NCBI GenBank assembly: GCA_018335875.1
Contig: JAGXRN010000010.1
Location: forward strand, 1 to 64,000
Direction of reading: 5' to 3'
DNA length: 64,000 nucleotides
Origin: Dethiobacter sp.
Lineage (GTDB): Bacteria > Bacillota > Dethiobacteria > Dethiobacterales > Dethiobacteraceae
In this document: positions 8,713-17,737 of the stretch, one piece after another
How positions within the stretch are numbered: the stretch's first letter is position 1
Layout: every line of letters starts with the position of its first letter
Made by a program: the position numbers and the translations under genes
The notes under the pieces: generated by a model
The model's input: only the letters and a program-made list of their open reading frames with translations
Database searches by the model: none
Told to the model about the DNA's origin: nothing

Positions 8713-9768
8713 TTAATCATGCCTGATCACTGCTATAAAATGGGGGAGGACTTTAAATCTTACCAAATCCCCTATTTTAACTTCTTTTTCCGGGTGAATG
8801 TGGGTCAGCAAATCCCGCCTCGTTCCATTATCAAAAACAATTTCGACTACCGCATCAATGGATTCCCCGGTATAGGTTGACTCCTTTATGCGACCTTTGA
8901 TTTGACCTTCAGGATCCATTTCAAAACTATCCGGCCTGATTGAAATATATACTTCCTCTCCAGACTTGAGGCCATGGGTATGGCTGCATGGTATTATCCC
9001 CAGGTCAGTTATCACGGACTCTTCGTCCCTGGCCATTTTCCCCTCTAAAATGTTAGATTGGCCTACAAAGGTAGCGACAAATTTATTTTCAGGATACTGA
9101 TAAATTTCCCGGGGTGTACCCATTTGCTGGACAACTCCTTCATTCATAACTACTATACTATCAGAAATGGCCAATGCATCTTTCTGGTCATGGGATACAA
9201 AAATAGCAGTTGCTCCCGACTCTTTAATAATACGCTTTACTTCAAGGCGCATATGAACTCTCAGGTCTGCGTCCAAATTACTGAAGGGTTCATCCAATAA
9301 TACCACAACGGGTTTCCGTGTCAGCGCCCTGGCCAACGCAACCCTTTGTTGCTGCCCCCCGGACAATTCGTGGGGATAGCGTTTTTCATACCCCTTTAAG
9401 TTAACTAATTCGATAACCTCCGTTATTCTTTTGTTATGGTCATTGGCTTTATAACCAAACCCAATATTTTTAAAAATATTAAGATGTGGAAACAGGGCAT
9501 AGTCCTGAAAAACCATTCCCACTCCACGCTTTTCCGGTGCTATCCATGTATTGCTGTCACTTACTACCTTGCCGGCTAGAGCTATACTGCCGACATCGGG
9601 CCTTTCAAAGCCGGCTATCAGACGAAGAGTCGTTGATTTACCGCAGCCACTGGGCCCAAGTAATGTAACGATTGAGCCTTTTTCCACAGCTAAGGAGAGA
9701 TTTTTTACAGCTGGTTCTTCTGTCCCTGCATACTTTTTTGATACTGCTTTTAATTCTATATCAAACAT
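8713..9768 (-). CDS. fbpC: Ferric iron ABC transporter ATP-binding protein (FbpC type)
   Basis: The 351-residue ATPase powers the permease encoded just upstream. It shows Walker A GPSGCGKST (about 38-46), the signature LSGGQQQRVALARAL (about 135-149), Walker B with VVLLDEPFSNLD, and a switch His in IFVSHDQ. Residues from about 240 form the TOBE-type extension of the CUT1/Fbp/Pot branch. Spermidine or thiamine importers have similar ATPases. The ferric assignment comes from the binding protein and the Fur-like sites upstream of the operon. It is the last of three genes, 12 bases after the permease. Confidence 0.87.
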   Translation of the reverse strand: MFDIELKAVSKKYAGTEEPAVKNLSLAVEKGSIVTLLGPSGCGKSTTLRLIAGFERPDVGSIALAGKVVSDSNTWIAPEKRGVGMVFQDYALFPHLNIFKNIGFGYKANDHNKRITEVIELVNLKGYEKRYPHELSGGQQQRVALARALTRKPVVVLLDEPFSNLDADLRVHMRLEVKRIIKESGATAIFVSHDQKDALAISDSIVVMNEGVVQQMGTPREIYQYPENKFVATFVGQSNILEGKMARDEESVITDLGIIPCSHTHGLKSGEEVYISIRPDSFEMDPEGQIKGRIKESTYTGESIDAVVEIVFDNGTRRDLLTHIHPEKEVKIGDLVRFKVLPHFIAVIRHD

Positions 9769-9780
9769 ATCTTCTCACCT

Positions 9781-11460
9781 CTAGTATTTACTTAACATAT
9801 AGCGCAGGGGAATAATAGATACTATGATAATCAGCAAGGCTGCCGGTGCAGCCAGATGATAAATTGCTTCATGAGCTTCAAAATATACCCGCACTGCCAA
9901 GGTATCAAAGCCCGGGGGGCGCAGCATGAGGCTGACCGGAAGCTCTTTAATGGAACTGACAAAAACAAGGGCTCCTCCGGCCAGGACTCCCGGCAGCATA
10001 TTAGGAAGAATAACCTTAAGCATGACCTTCCAGGGCGGGTAGCCAAGGCTGCGGGCTGCCTCATCAATTCTGGGTGAAATAAGGCTTAATGACGCCTCGC
10101 CCGCTTGCATGGACTGTGGCAGAAAACGTACAACAAAAGCTATGGCAATCATATAGAAAGTCCTGTAAAGTGCAGGTATATGGTTGTTAAAGATAAAAAT
10201 AAAACCCAGGGCAACAATAACTCCGGGAAGTGCGTATCCACCGTAAGCCAATCTGTCAATAATACCTGAAATAACAGATGGATAACGGTTTTTTAAATAA
10301 ATAACCGGCATAGCAAGCAGCATGCATAGTAAAGCCGCAAAACCGGAAATCCTTAAACTGTTCAGCGCAAAACCAAAAAACCTTTCATTAAGGGCCCCCA
10401 TACGAATGCCAATATTGGACCAATATACAAGTACACTGACCGGCAGAAATACAGATACAAAAAATATTGCACTGACATAAAGAAGCGCCAATGGTTTCCA
10501 TTTTCCCAACTGCAAGATTGAAGGTTCCCTATAAGAGTTTGCTGTTTGATAATATTTATTTTTCTTGCGTGTGCCGGACTCGATCCATAGTATAACCACA
10601 GTCAAAGCTATTAGCACCAGGCTTAGTACAGCAGCGGAGGCAGTATCAAAACTGGCCCTTTGGAAGTAAATAGCCGCAGTAAAAGTTACATAGCGGAGCA
10701 TGGCAACGGCGCCAAAATCGGACAGCACATAAAGGGAAACAAGAATGGCTCCGGCTCCGATTGCCGGGCGCAAAAAGGGGAGATTGACCTTCCAGAATAT
10801 TTGTGAACTGCTCATGCCAAGGGAGCGGGCTGCTTCTTCAAAGTTACGGTTCATTTTACGGAGAGCTGCGCTTGCAATTAAATATACGTAGGGATAAGTG
10901 AACATGCTCAATACAAAAAAGATTCCCCAAAATGAAAAGATATTTACCCGGTAATCACCAAATGAATTTACCAGCCATGGTGTGTCCCGCCAAAAATCCC
11001 GGGCCCATCCGCTGCGCCCAAATACAATAATATACGTTACAGCTCCTACATAAGGAGGTATGACCAGGGGGAGAGCTAATAACCAGCGCCAGATATTTCT
11101 GCCGGGTATGTCGGTACGTATAACGATCCATGCCAATGAAACCCCAACTATTACAGTACATACCGTAACGGCAGCTGTAAGAGAAAGGGTGTTCCATAAT
11201 AATCTGGGAATTCTCTCATCAAGCAGGCGCATCCAGCGTTCGGCTCCTGCAAAGAGTGAACGCCATATAACATAAATAATTGGAATTGACATGATTATTG
11301 CAACAGTAAGGCCAAACAGAAGCAGCACCGGTCCCGGAGGGTTACCATGCCAGATATTAAGCCATATTCTTCTGAGAAAAAGGAGAATGGTTGGGGAAGT
11401 TTCTTCCCCAACCTCGGAATTTTGCTTAATGTTTAATTGTGACATATTATTATTTTTCAT
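9781..11460 (-). CDS. fbpB: Ferric iron ABC transporter permease, two fused permease domains (FbpB type)
   Basis: The 559-residue membrane protein contains two BPD-type permease halves. Each has the EAA-type loop that contacts the ATPase: EEAARSLGMSSSQIFWKVNLP near 215 and DEAARSLGYPPWKVMLKVILP near 470. The internal duplication is typical of FbpB/AfuB iron permeases. The gene sits between the binding protein (30 bases) and the ATPase (12 bases) in the same direction, so a single iron-regulated transcript is likely. Confidence 0.9.
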   Translation of the reverse strand: MKNNNMSQLNIKQNSEVGEETSPTILLFLRRIWLNIWHGNPPGPVLLLFGLTVAIIMSIPIIYVIWRSLFAGAERWMRLLDERIPRLLWNTLSLTAAVTVCTVIVGVSLAWIVIRTDIPGRNIWRWLLALPLVIPPYVGAVTYIIVFGRSGWARDFWRDTPWLVNSFGDYRVNIFSFWGIFFVLSMFTYPYVYLIASAALRKMNRNFEEAARSLGMSSSQIFWKVNLPFLRPAIGAGAILVSLYVLSDFGAVAMLRYVTFTAAIYFQRASFDTASAAVLSLVLIALTVVILWIESGTRKKNKYYQTANSYREPSILQLGKWKPLALLYVSAIFFVSVFLPVSVLVYWSNIGIRMGALNERFFGFALNSLRISGFAALLCMLLAMPVIYLKNRYPSVISGIIDRLAYGGYALPGVIVALGFIFIFNNHIPALYRTFYMIAIAFVVRFLPQSMQAGEASLSLISPRIDEAARSLGYPPWKVMLKVILPNMLPGVLAGGALVFVSSIKELPVSLMLRPPGFDTLAVRVYFEAHEAIYHLAAPAALLIIIVSIIPLRYMLSKY

Positions 11461-11490
11461 TATGCACTCCCAAAGCTGCCCTTTTTAAGT

Positions 11491-12594
11491 TTATTTTAAA
11501 TCAAGATCTAATCCGGAGGCCTCAATTAAGGCCCTTGTATCTTGAAAATAATTCCCAAGCTCTTTGATGGGCATATTCTGAAGTTTCAAATCTTTGAAAT
11601 CGATAATATGCGGCTGAACTGCAGGTGGATAAACTGCGCCAAACTGTGAGTTAATCAAAAGCTCCAGGGATGCTCCCACAAATGCTGCCTGATTTTCAGG
11701 AAGCAGCAGCCACTCAAGGAAAGCAATGGCGTTTGCGCCATTGGGCCCGCCTTTGACAAGGCCGACTCCTGCTGCATTGGCAACGGCGCCCATCTGCCCT
11801 TGGCCCTGGTCAAGATAAATGAAACCTACATTGTTGTTGGTGGGTTCTAATAACTGTTGATGGAAATAGTAGTTGTTCACAAGGCCGAAGGTATGTTCAC
11901 CGGCCCCAACAGCTTTGCGGATTTCACTATGGCCCTGATAAATGCCCGCTGAATTTTTTCTGATGGCATCTATCCATTCAGCTGTTTTCGCATCGCCCCA
12001 CTCATAACGGAGAGCTGATACGTGCCCGATCATGCCGCCGTTGCCGCCGCGGGTAATTGCGTAGCCGTTTTTAAGCTGTGCCCACTTGGGATCAAATAAA
12101 TCTTCAGCGCTCCTTGGCATTTCTTTTTCAGTAATCAGGTCCTTATTGTAGATAAAACCCCGTGCCCTCAGTGAAATAGCAATATATGCGTTGTCATCAG
12201 ACCGGAAATTGGCAGGAATTGTTTCTATACCCTTTGGATTTGCTCCTTGCAGCAATCCTTCAAGATGTAAGTATCCCAAAGCTCCCAGGTCGTTTGAAAT
12301 AAATATGTCAGCCTGAACATTTCTTGCTTCCTCAACAATTTGCAATTCTTTGGCCCCATGCAGTGGCAACACTTTAATCCCTGTGTCGGCAGAAAATTTA
12401 TCGAGCAGTTCCTGAGTGAATCTTTCATTGCGGCTTGAGTAGACAACCAGCTGTCCCGGGTCGGTGTTAACATTTTCTGAGCCTTTTGGCGGTGCAGCCG
12501 GTGTATTTGCCTTTTTCCCACAACCTGTTGCATAAAGGCTTAATGATAAAATTGCGACTAACAATACTATAATTGATTTCTTGGATTTAATCAT
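11491..12594 (-). CDS. fbpA: Ferric iron ABC transporter substrate-binding lipoprotein (FbpA type)
   Basis: The 367-residue protein has a signal peptide ending in lipobox YATGC (Cys25). The mature part starts LVVYSSRNERFTQELLDKF, the usual opening of Fbp/Idi-type iron receptors (transferrin-like fold). Iron receptors typically use a Tyr pair for Fe(III), and NNYYFHQQLL near residue 247 offers the YY. The gene starts the operon, about 28 bases downstream of a Fur-box match. Closely related receptors bind 2-aminoethylphosphonate or other ligands, but the operator sites favour iron. Confidence 0.87.
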   Translation of the reverse strand: MIKSKKSIIVLLVAILSLSLYATGCGKKANTPAAPPKGSENVNTDPGQLVVYSSRNERFTQELLDKFSADTGIKVLPLHGAKELQIVEEARNVQADIFISNDLGALGYLHLEGLLQGANPKGIETIPANFRSDDNAYIAISLRARGFIYNKDLITEKEMPRSAEDLFDPKWAQLKNGYAITRGGNGGMIGHVSALRYEWGDAKTAEWIDAIRKNSAGIYQGHSEIRKAVGAGEHTFGLVNNYYFHQQLLEPTNNNVGFIYLDQGQGQMGAVANAAGVGLVKGGPNGANAIAFLEWLLLPENQAAFVGASLELLINSQFGAVYPPAVQPHIIDFKDLKLQNMPIKELGNYFQDTRALIEASGLDLDLK

Positions 12595-12621
12595 ATTAGA
12601 CTCTCCCTCTTCTCATTGTGA

Positions 12622-12636
12622 TGATAATCATTCTCA
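12622..12636 (-). promoter_or_regulatory. Fur box upstream of the iron transporter
   Basis: TGATAATCATTCTCA matches the 7-1-7 Fur consensus TGATAATnATTATCA at 13 of 14 positions. It lies about 28 bases before the fbpA start, where a bound Fur dimer would block transcription under iron sufficiency. Confidence 0.8.
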
Positions 12637-12705
12637 GGTGGGCTGTTAAAAAAAACTAATTGCTCTAATCTTAATATGTATCTACCTCCCCGTGGATAAT
12701 GCGAT

Positions 12706-12720
12706 TGAAAATCGTTCTCA
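12706..12720 (-). promoter_or_regulatory. Second, weaker Fur box
   Basis: TGAAAATCGTTCTCA matches the 7-1-7 Fur consensus at 11 of 14 positions, 84 bases further upstream. Two boxes suggest cooperative repression. The rest of the 350-base gap 12595-12944 has no supported gene. Confidence 0.55.
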
Positions 12721-12801
12721 TTGAGTGCGTCAATGTCATTATATTCATAATATTTAGCGTTGGCAAACTCCGTTTTCATCTCTTACAGCTTGTTATTGGG
12801 A

Positions 12802-12817
12802 GTAAAGATATCTTTAC
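12802..12817. promoter_or_regulatory. Perfect 16-bp palindrome, possible operator
   Basis: GTAAAGATATCTTTAC is fully self-complementary. It lies upstream of the Fur boxes, in the gap between the iron operon and the small-protein terminator. It does not resemble a terminator (no T-run, no loop) and looks like a dimeric regulator site. The regulator is unknown. Confidence 0.4.
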
Positions 12818-12901
12818 CTTCTTCACAGTTGGATTTTTAAGGTTTATTGCTGTTTTACACTTATACGTTTATTTACTTCCCCTTTCCTTAACATATATCG
12901 A

Positions 12902-12932
12902 CTAAAAAGAAAACCAGGGGTTACCCCCTGGT
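12902..12932 (-). terminator. Rho-independent terminator after the small Cys protein gene
   Basis: ACCAGGGG and CCCCTGGT form an 8-bp stem. Read leftward it is followed by TTTTCTTTTTAG. It starts 12 bases past the stop of the 52-residue protein gene, which supports that gene being expressed. Confidence 0.8.
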
Positions 12933-12944
12933 AATATTGAATTT

Positions 12945-13103
12945 CTAACAGTGTGTTGTGACCACCTGTTCAGTTACTACAAAACGCAATCCTTTACTCT
13001 CCCTCAGCATCTCTTTGACCTCTGCATAACTTGTCAGGAGACACCCGTCACACAGATCAGATTCTGCGCCGGGTGTCACCAACTCAAGGTAATAGTAAGG
13101 CAT
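12945..13103 (-). CDS. Small cysteine-containing protein of unknown function (52 residues)
   Basis: The frame is open to 13145, but AAGGGGGGAG stands before the ATG at 13103, giving MPYYYLELVTPG as N-terminus. The protein has a CDGC pair at residues 18-21 and ends in THC, three cysteines that could hold a metal or form a redox pair. The segment EVKEMLRESKGLRFVVTEQ reads as a helix and strand. A clean terminator follows. I do not recognise the family. Neighbours (iron uptake, a stress-protein remnant) do not define its role. Confidence 0.65.
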   Translation of the reverse strand: MPYYYLELVTPGAESDLCDGCLLTSYAEVKEMLRESKGLRFVVTEQVVTTHC

Positions 13104-13193
13104 CTTTCTCCCCCCTTGCCATGCAGGGAGTATTCTACACAGCAAGGGCCAATTCCTCCAAATATTGCCCTGGAAATAATTTACTTATGGCGC

Positions 13194-13410
13194 TTACTTT
13201 ACAACTGTTGCTGTGGTATGGACACGGTTAACCACTTTACTGCTGACACTGCCTAGGAGCATCCCTTTGAATGCCCCTAATCCCCTGCTGCCCAGCACCA
13301 GAAGGTCAAAGCCCTCCTCTTCTGCAATTCTGACTTGCAATCAGTGCCGCATATTCCAGCGCTTTCATAGAATCCGCCGATCCGTCGGTAGTAACTAACA
13401 CTTTATACAT
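13194..13410 (-). pseudogene. Universal stress protein (UspA family) remnant with internal deletion and frame change
   Basis: The first 25 codons from ATG 13410 encode MYKVLVTTDGSADSMKALEY, a standard UspA start. That frame then stops at about codon 38. In a shifted frame, downstream sequence encodes FDLLVLGSRGLGAFKGMLLG, then SVSSKVVNRV and a TAA at 13194-13196. This is the C-terminal ATP-binding part of UspA (G-x2-G-x9-G-S). The whole remnant is 217 bases against about 430 for an intact gene, so roughly half of the middle is missing. No single frame joins the two ends. Confidence 0.85.
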
Positions 13411-13496
13411 ACTTTCCCTCCCTCTATATTGTTTACAAAATTACTTCTCCGGGTAAGAAAAAAATCCCTGCCGGCCATGCAATTTTCTGCTGAGTT

Positions 13497-14444
13497 TCAG
13501 TATCCTCTGTTCTGGTCTACCAGGTTAAGAGAGGGCACATCTCCTTTTATGTAGTCACTAAGGTTAAGGCAGAAGATATCTGTTGTGATTTTAAGATAAT
13601 CAGGTGCGCCTCCTCCCATGTGTGGTGTAATAAGCACATTGTCAAGTGTCCACAACTCAGCGTCAGGTGGCAGCGGTTCCGGGGTGGTAACATCAAGCCC
13701 GGCACCGGCTATTTTCTTTTCCTTTAAGGCTTCAATTAACGCCTCCTGGTCAACCACATCGCCTCTGGCCATATTGATCAGGTAGGCGCTGCTTTTTAGC
13801 AAAGAGAGTTCCTCCCTGCCAATCAGGTGATGCGTTTCCTTAGTAGAAGGCACTATGATGACTAAAAAATCCACGCGCGGCAGCATTCTATGCAACTCTT
13901 CCGAAGACAGGACTTCATCAACGCAGTCGACCGGAGTAGGGTTCTTTTTTGTGCCGATAACTGTCATGTTAAAGGCTTTAGCCCTGCGTGCCAGCTCCTG
14001 TCCGATACTGCCCAGTCCGGCGATGCCAAGTGTTTTGCCGGCGAGAGTATCTATGTCCCACCTCTTCCAGTTGGACTCGCGTTGCTGTAAAACGAATCTG
14101 GGAAACAGGCGTACAAAAGACAGCATGAAAGCAAAGATATGCTCAGTCATCTGATTGGCGTGCACTCCGCGTGAATTTGTGAGAATAATGCCTCTCTCCT
14201 GCAGGCCCAGGCGTAAAAACGCGTCAACGCCGGTGCTCAGAGCGTGCACCCATCGCAGTTGCCCGGCTTTTTCAATTATTTTCCTGTTCAGCTTAAAACC
14301 GTAAGAAACCAGTACTTCAGTGTCCGGCAGATGAATTTCCAGTTCTTTGTCATCAGTAACCACAACAACTTCTGCACCTGCGGCAAGTAGCCGAATCCTT
14401 TCTACCTGCTCAGGCGGCACAGGAGCATTGAGCACAATCTTCAC
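13497..14444 (-). CDS. D-isomer-specific 2-hydroxyacid dehydrogenase, NAD(P)-dependent
   Basis: The 315-residue enzyme interconverts a 2-oxo acid and a D-2-hydroxy acid. The NAD fold begins at GIAGLGSIGQELARR near 140. The catalytic set is complete: Arg in INMARGDVVD near 230, Glu in DVTTPEPLP near 260, and His in VLITPHMGG near 280. The GTG at 14444 is preceded by GGGAGGG at 6 bases; an upstream GTG (14459) lacks such a site. The substrate cannot be read from sequence. A LarA-type racemase and an organic-acid importer lie 9 kb away but not in the same operon. Confidence 0.9.
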   Translation of the reverse strand: MKIVLNAPVPPEQVERIRLLAAGAEVVVVTDDKELEIHLPDTEVLVSYGFKLNRKIIEKAGQLRWVHALSTGVDAFLRLGLQERGIILTNSRGVHANQMTEHIFAFMLSFVRLFPRFVLQQRESNWKRWDIDTLAGKTLGIAGLGSIGQELARRAKAFNMTVIGTKKNPTPVDCVDEVLSSEELHRMLPRVDFLVIIVPSTKETHHLIGREELSLLKSSAYLINMARGDVVDQEALIEALKEKKIAGAGLDVTTPEPLPPDAELWTLDNVLITPHMGGGAPDYLKITTDIFCLNLSDYIKGDVPSLNLVDQNRGY

Positions 14445-14519
14445 TGAGTTCCCTCCCACTGCTTGATGTTTTATTTAAGCTTTGACGCAAGTATGCTTTT
14501 TCCTTTTTTTCTTTCCTCA

Positions 14520-16634
14520 TTAAACTGCATATTCTTCAATAATACTTAAAAAATATTCTACAAGATGCGGGTCAAAATGTGTACCCGAGCATTTTTTCAG
14601 TTCTTCCACAGCTTTTTCCTTAGTTTTGATTGTGCTGTAAGGCCGGTGGTTTGTCATAGCATCGTAGGCGTCAACAATGGCAAGTATGCGGCACTCAATC
14701 GGGATTTCTTCCCCCTGCAGGCCCAGGGGGTATCCTTTTCCGTCCCAGCGTTCGTGATGCCGCAGAATAAGGTCTGCAACCGACGCCAAATCAGGGGAAG
14801 AGCGGGCGATACGATAGCCTTTCTCAGAATGCTGCCGCATAATGTCCCATTCACTGTCTGTCAGCATACCTTTCTTAAACAAAATGCGGTCCGGGATTCC
14901 AACCTTGCCCAGGTCGTGGACCTGTGCAAGCAGGGCAAGGTCAGTCATCTGCTGGGAGGGAAGCTGCAGTTCCTGTCCTACTTTAAAGCACAACTCCTGC
15001 AGGCGGACAGCATGGCCGTCAGCAATGTAGTCGCTTTCCGACAGCGCAGCTAACAGGGCGCTGACAATTTGGCCCCTGGCGCTGGCACTGCGGTATAATT
15101 TTTCATGGTACATCCGATTGTCCGCTTTCTTAAAACATTCATCGAGGCTGCTGCCGGCCTCTGCGGTTGCCAAACCCAAAGAAATACTCAGTGGAAGTTC
15201 AGGATTATGCAGGTTGTGTTTTTCAAAAGCTTCACGAATACGCCTGATAACGTTTTCACCTACATCCTCTTGGGTTGCCGGCAAAATAGCTGCAAATTCA
15301 TCTCCTCCAACCCTGGCCAGAACATCATCTTTACGCAGCGCGCTTTTTAGCACATTGGCAGATGTGACCAAAAGCCGGTCGCCATAAACGTGCCCCATCG
15401 AATCATTCACAAGTTTTAACCCGTCAAGGTCAGCCAAAATTATGGAAACATGGTAGACCCCTGAGACTTTCAAACTCTGCAATTTTTCCTCGAAGTAAGT
15501 CCTGTTGTAGAGTCCTGTCAGTTGATCGTGCGAGCTCAGGTATCTTAGTTTCTTTTCAATTTGGGAGCGCTCGGTTGTATCGCGGGCTATTCCCCTGAAG
15601 CCGGCGGCTTTGCCGTTTTTATCTTTGATTAATGATATGGACACCTCTGAATTTGCGGTGCTGCCGTCCTTGCGGGTAATGTCCAGCATAAAACCGCGTA
15701 TGGGTTTTCCGGTTAGAAATACCTGGTTAAAAGTCCGGTAAACAATTCCAGGGTCCTGGTAATAGTCGCGATAGTTTAGCCCCATGAGTTCATCCCTTGA
15801 ATACCCTAAGGACATGCAGAGAGCATTGTTAAAAAAAGTAAAGTTGCCGGCCAGATCAACTTCATAGTAACCTTCTTCAATGGAAGCCAGAATCTCACGG
15901 TACCTCTCCTCAGATTCCTTTAATGCCTCCAGGGTGAGCAGATGCTTAAGGGCAGAACCTATTGGGTGTGTTAAAGCTTCCAGGAAAGCTGTTTCTCTTT
16001 GAGTCAGGGTTCCTTTTTTCAACTCTTTCAGGTCTATGTGCCCAATTGCTTCCTGACCACTCAAGACCGTTATTAATACGTTGTCGGCTTCCACTCGGAC
16101 CACTGGCCCGACATTCTCAAGTTTTCCGTCAACTGCCAGAGTGATAGAACCATGCCTTGCTTTTGTTATTTCTTTAAGCTTGTTTAATATTAACAGCTTG
16201 GCCTCGCTGAGATTGGATATATCCGTCAGAGAAGATAACAGCTCTATCTGAGCCTGGCGATAGGTTTCCACTCTTTTAAGATCCGTAACATCACGAAATA
16301 TCTCAAGCATGCAATCCTCACCGGCAGAGTTTTGGATAGGAATACTGATAGTATCATACGTTTTACCCGCTTTGGCAGAATACCATTCGTAGCGTACAGT
16401 ACTGCCGTCAAATACCTCGTGGCTCTTGCACCACTCGCACACTTCAGTCCTGTCATGGAAATAAGTGTAGCATTTTTGTGAATCCAGCGGGCCGAACTCG
16501 CGTGCAAAGGCCGGGTTGCTGTACTCAATCTCAAATTTTTGATTGATGATATAAATGCCGTCTGCCATGGAGTCAAGAATGCTTTTCAGCCTGTTGCGCT
16601 CCAGCTCTATCCGCTTGCCGTTCCCTTCTCTCAT
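14520..16634 (-). CDS. PAS-PAS-GGDEF-HD-GYP protein, putative bifunctional cyclic-di-GMP enzyme
   Basis: The frame extends to 16706, but AGGAGG lies 5 bases before ATG 16634, giving 704 residues starting MREGNGKR. The order is PAS (about 12-130), a GAF-like linker region (about 145-240), a second PAS (about 245-370), GGDEF (about 375-530) and HD-GYP (about 535-700). The GGDEF site is intact (ARVGGDEF), with an inhibitory RxxD five residues before it. The HD-GYP half has HDLGK and HHERWDGKGYP. It could therefore both make and hydrolyse cyclic di-GMP. No transmembrane segment is evident. It is a likely input to the flagellar riboswitch and PilZ protein encoded nearby. Confidence 0.92.
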   Translation of the reverse strand: MREGNGKRIELERNRLKSILDSMADGIYIINQKFEIEYSNPAFAREFGPLDSQKCYTYFHDRTEVCEWCKSHEVFDGSTVRYEWYSAKAGKTYDTISIPIQNSAGEDCMLEIFRDVTDLKRVETYRQAQIELLSSLTDISNLSEAKLLILNKLKEITKARHGSITLAVDGKLENVGPVVRVEADNVLITVLSGQEAIGHIDLKELKKGTLTQRETAFLEALTHPIGSALKHLLTLEALKESEERYREILASIEEGYYEVDLAGNFTFFNNALCMSLGYSRDELMGLNYRDYYQDPGIVYRTFNQVFLTGKPIRGFMLDITRKDGSTANSEVSISLIKDKNGKAAGFRGIARDTTERSQIEKKLRYLSSHDQLTGLYNRTYFEEKLQSLKVSGVYHVSIILADLDGLKLVNDSMGHVYGDRLLVTSANVLKSALRKDDVLARVGGDEFAAILPATQEDVGENVIRRIREAFEKHNLHNPELPLSISLGLATAEAGSSLDECFKKADNRMYHEKLYRSASARGQIVSALLAALSESDYIADGHAVRLQELCFKVGQELQLPSQQMTDLALLAQVHDLGKVGIPDRILFKKGMLTDSEWDIMRQHSEKGYRIARSSPDLASVADLILRHHERWDGKGYPLGLQGEEIPIECRILAIVDAYDAMTNHRPYSTIKTKEKAVEELKKCSGTHFDPHLVEYFLSIIEEYAV

Positions 16635-16890
16635 AATTCCTCCTGATTTTTTGTAATTTTCAATATATTCAACATAATGGCAGATTTTCCTCTTTATATT
16701 TGACAAACAAAAATTACCTTAAACTATTTTTGCAGTTAGAGCATACAATGTTTAGGGTGGATGATAGTGATCAGTCTATAAAATTCGGTTCAAACTGCAG
16801 GGAAAAGCAATTACCCTGTTGAATTCTTATCAAAGCTGGATAAAAACAGTTAATCACTCACGCAAATCGTATAAGTGATAGAAAGGGGTT

Positions 16891-17316
16891 ATGTGTATTA
16901 ATATCGCATTTTTTCTCATCCCCAAAAAAGAGGTTGTCTACCTGCTGCTGACGTGCACCATGCGACAGGCAATTGAAAAAATGGAATATCATCGCTATAC
17001 TGCTGTACCCATAATAGATGGCGAGGGCAAATATGTCGGTACAATCACAGAGGGCGATTTTCTCTGGAAACTTAAAAACACCCCGGGACTGAGTTTTGAA
17101 GACACTGGGAGGATACCCCTGCAGGACATACCCTGGCGAACAGAAAATGCCCCGGTGCGCATTGATGCCAAAGTAGACAGCCTGCTCTCACTGGCAATTA
17201 CTCAAAACTTTGTACCCGTAGTCGATGACAACGATGTGTTTATCGGGATTATCAGAAGGCGGGAAATCATAGGATACTTAGCAGAGTTGCTGGCTAAAAA
17301 CAACATAATCAGGTAA
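16891..17316 (+). CDS. CBS-domain pair protein
   Basis: The 141-residue protein consists almost entirely of two CBS motifs. The first has YTAVPIIDGEGKYVGTITEGD (about 36-57), the second FVPVVDDNDVFIGIIRRREI (about 108-128). Such stand-alone pairs bind adenine nucleotides and act as sensors for partners. The N-terminus is unusually hydrophobic and replaces the usual start of CBS1. AAAGGGG precedes the ATG. It is transcribed away from the diguanylate gene and ends in a strong terminator facing the fliN-like genes. Partner and ligand are unknown. Confidence 0.85.
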   Translation: MCINIAFFLIPKKEVVYLLLTCTMRQAIEKMEYHRYTAVPIIDGEGKYVGTITEGDFLWKLKNTPGLSFEDTGRIPLQDIPWRTENAPVRIDAKVDSLLSLAITQNFVPVVDDNDVFIGIIRRREIIGYLAELLAKNNIIR

Positions 17317-17330
17317 TAATTTTCAGCAAT

Positions 17331-17365
17331 AAAGCTGCCTTGCCATAAAAGCAAGACAGCTTTTT
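17331..17365 (+). terminator. Rho-independent terminator of the CBS gene
   Basis: AAAGCTGCCTTGC pairs with GCAAGACAGCTTT with one mismatch, followed by TTTTT. It ends the rightward CBS transcript before the leftward C-ring genes. Confidence 0.85.
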
Positions 17366-17425
17366 GTTTGCTCTATATTTAGATTGACAGGCAGAAAAAT
17401 TTTATTAACATCAACCATTCTTTCG

Positions 17426-17713
17426 TCATTTTGCTATAATCTTACTCAGCCTGAGGCCATACTGGTTACCGACAGCCACAATTTCGGCCCTGGCAATGCG
17501 TTTACCGTTAATTAATATTTCCGCGTCATCCCCTACCTCGGAGTCAAGCTCCACCACAGAACCTTCTCCCAGTTGCAGCACTTCTTCCAGCGGTATTCTG
17601 ACCCTGCCAATAATACCCTGTACTTCAATAGTAATATTTTTTATAAGGTTTAGTTCCTCGTCCATTTCACTACCGGTACAGTGTGTGATGTTTTGCTCTG
17701 TCATATAATCCAT
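17426..17713 (-). CDS. FliN/SpoA-domain C-ring protein, third copy
   Basis: The 95-residue protein has about 22 divergent N-terminal residues and then a SpoA domain: ITIEVQGIIGRVRIPLEEVL, GSVVELDSEVGDDAEILING and IVAVGNQYGLRLSKII. This domain forms the lower C-ring, where FliM and FliN dimerise. It follows another SpoA gene by 24 bases and ends the fliM transcript. No CheC domain or LSQDEI-type N-terminus is present. Having this in addition to two other FliN-like proteins is unusual. It may form heterodimers with the neighbour. Confidence 0.88.
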   Translation of the reverse strand: MDYMTEQNITHCTGSEMDEELNLIKNITIEVQGIIGRVRIPLEEVLQLGEGSVVELDSEVGDDAEILINGKRIARAEIVAVGNQYGLRLSKIIAK

Positions 17714-17737
17714 CCCTTCAACGCAGTATATTAAAAT

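Noticed and set aside
12591-12779. 62-residue leftward frame upstream of fbpA
   Set aside because: No good ribosome binding site. It runs through both Fur boxes and overlaps the fbpA start, so the region is better explained as promoter DNA.
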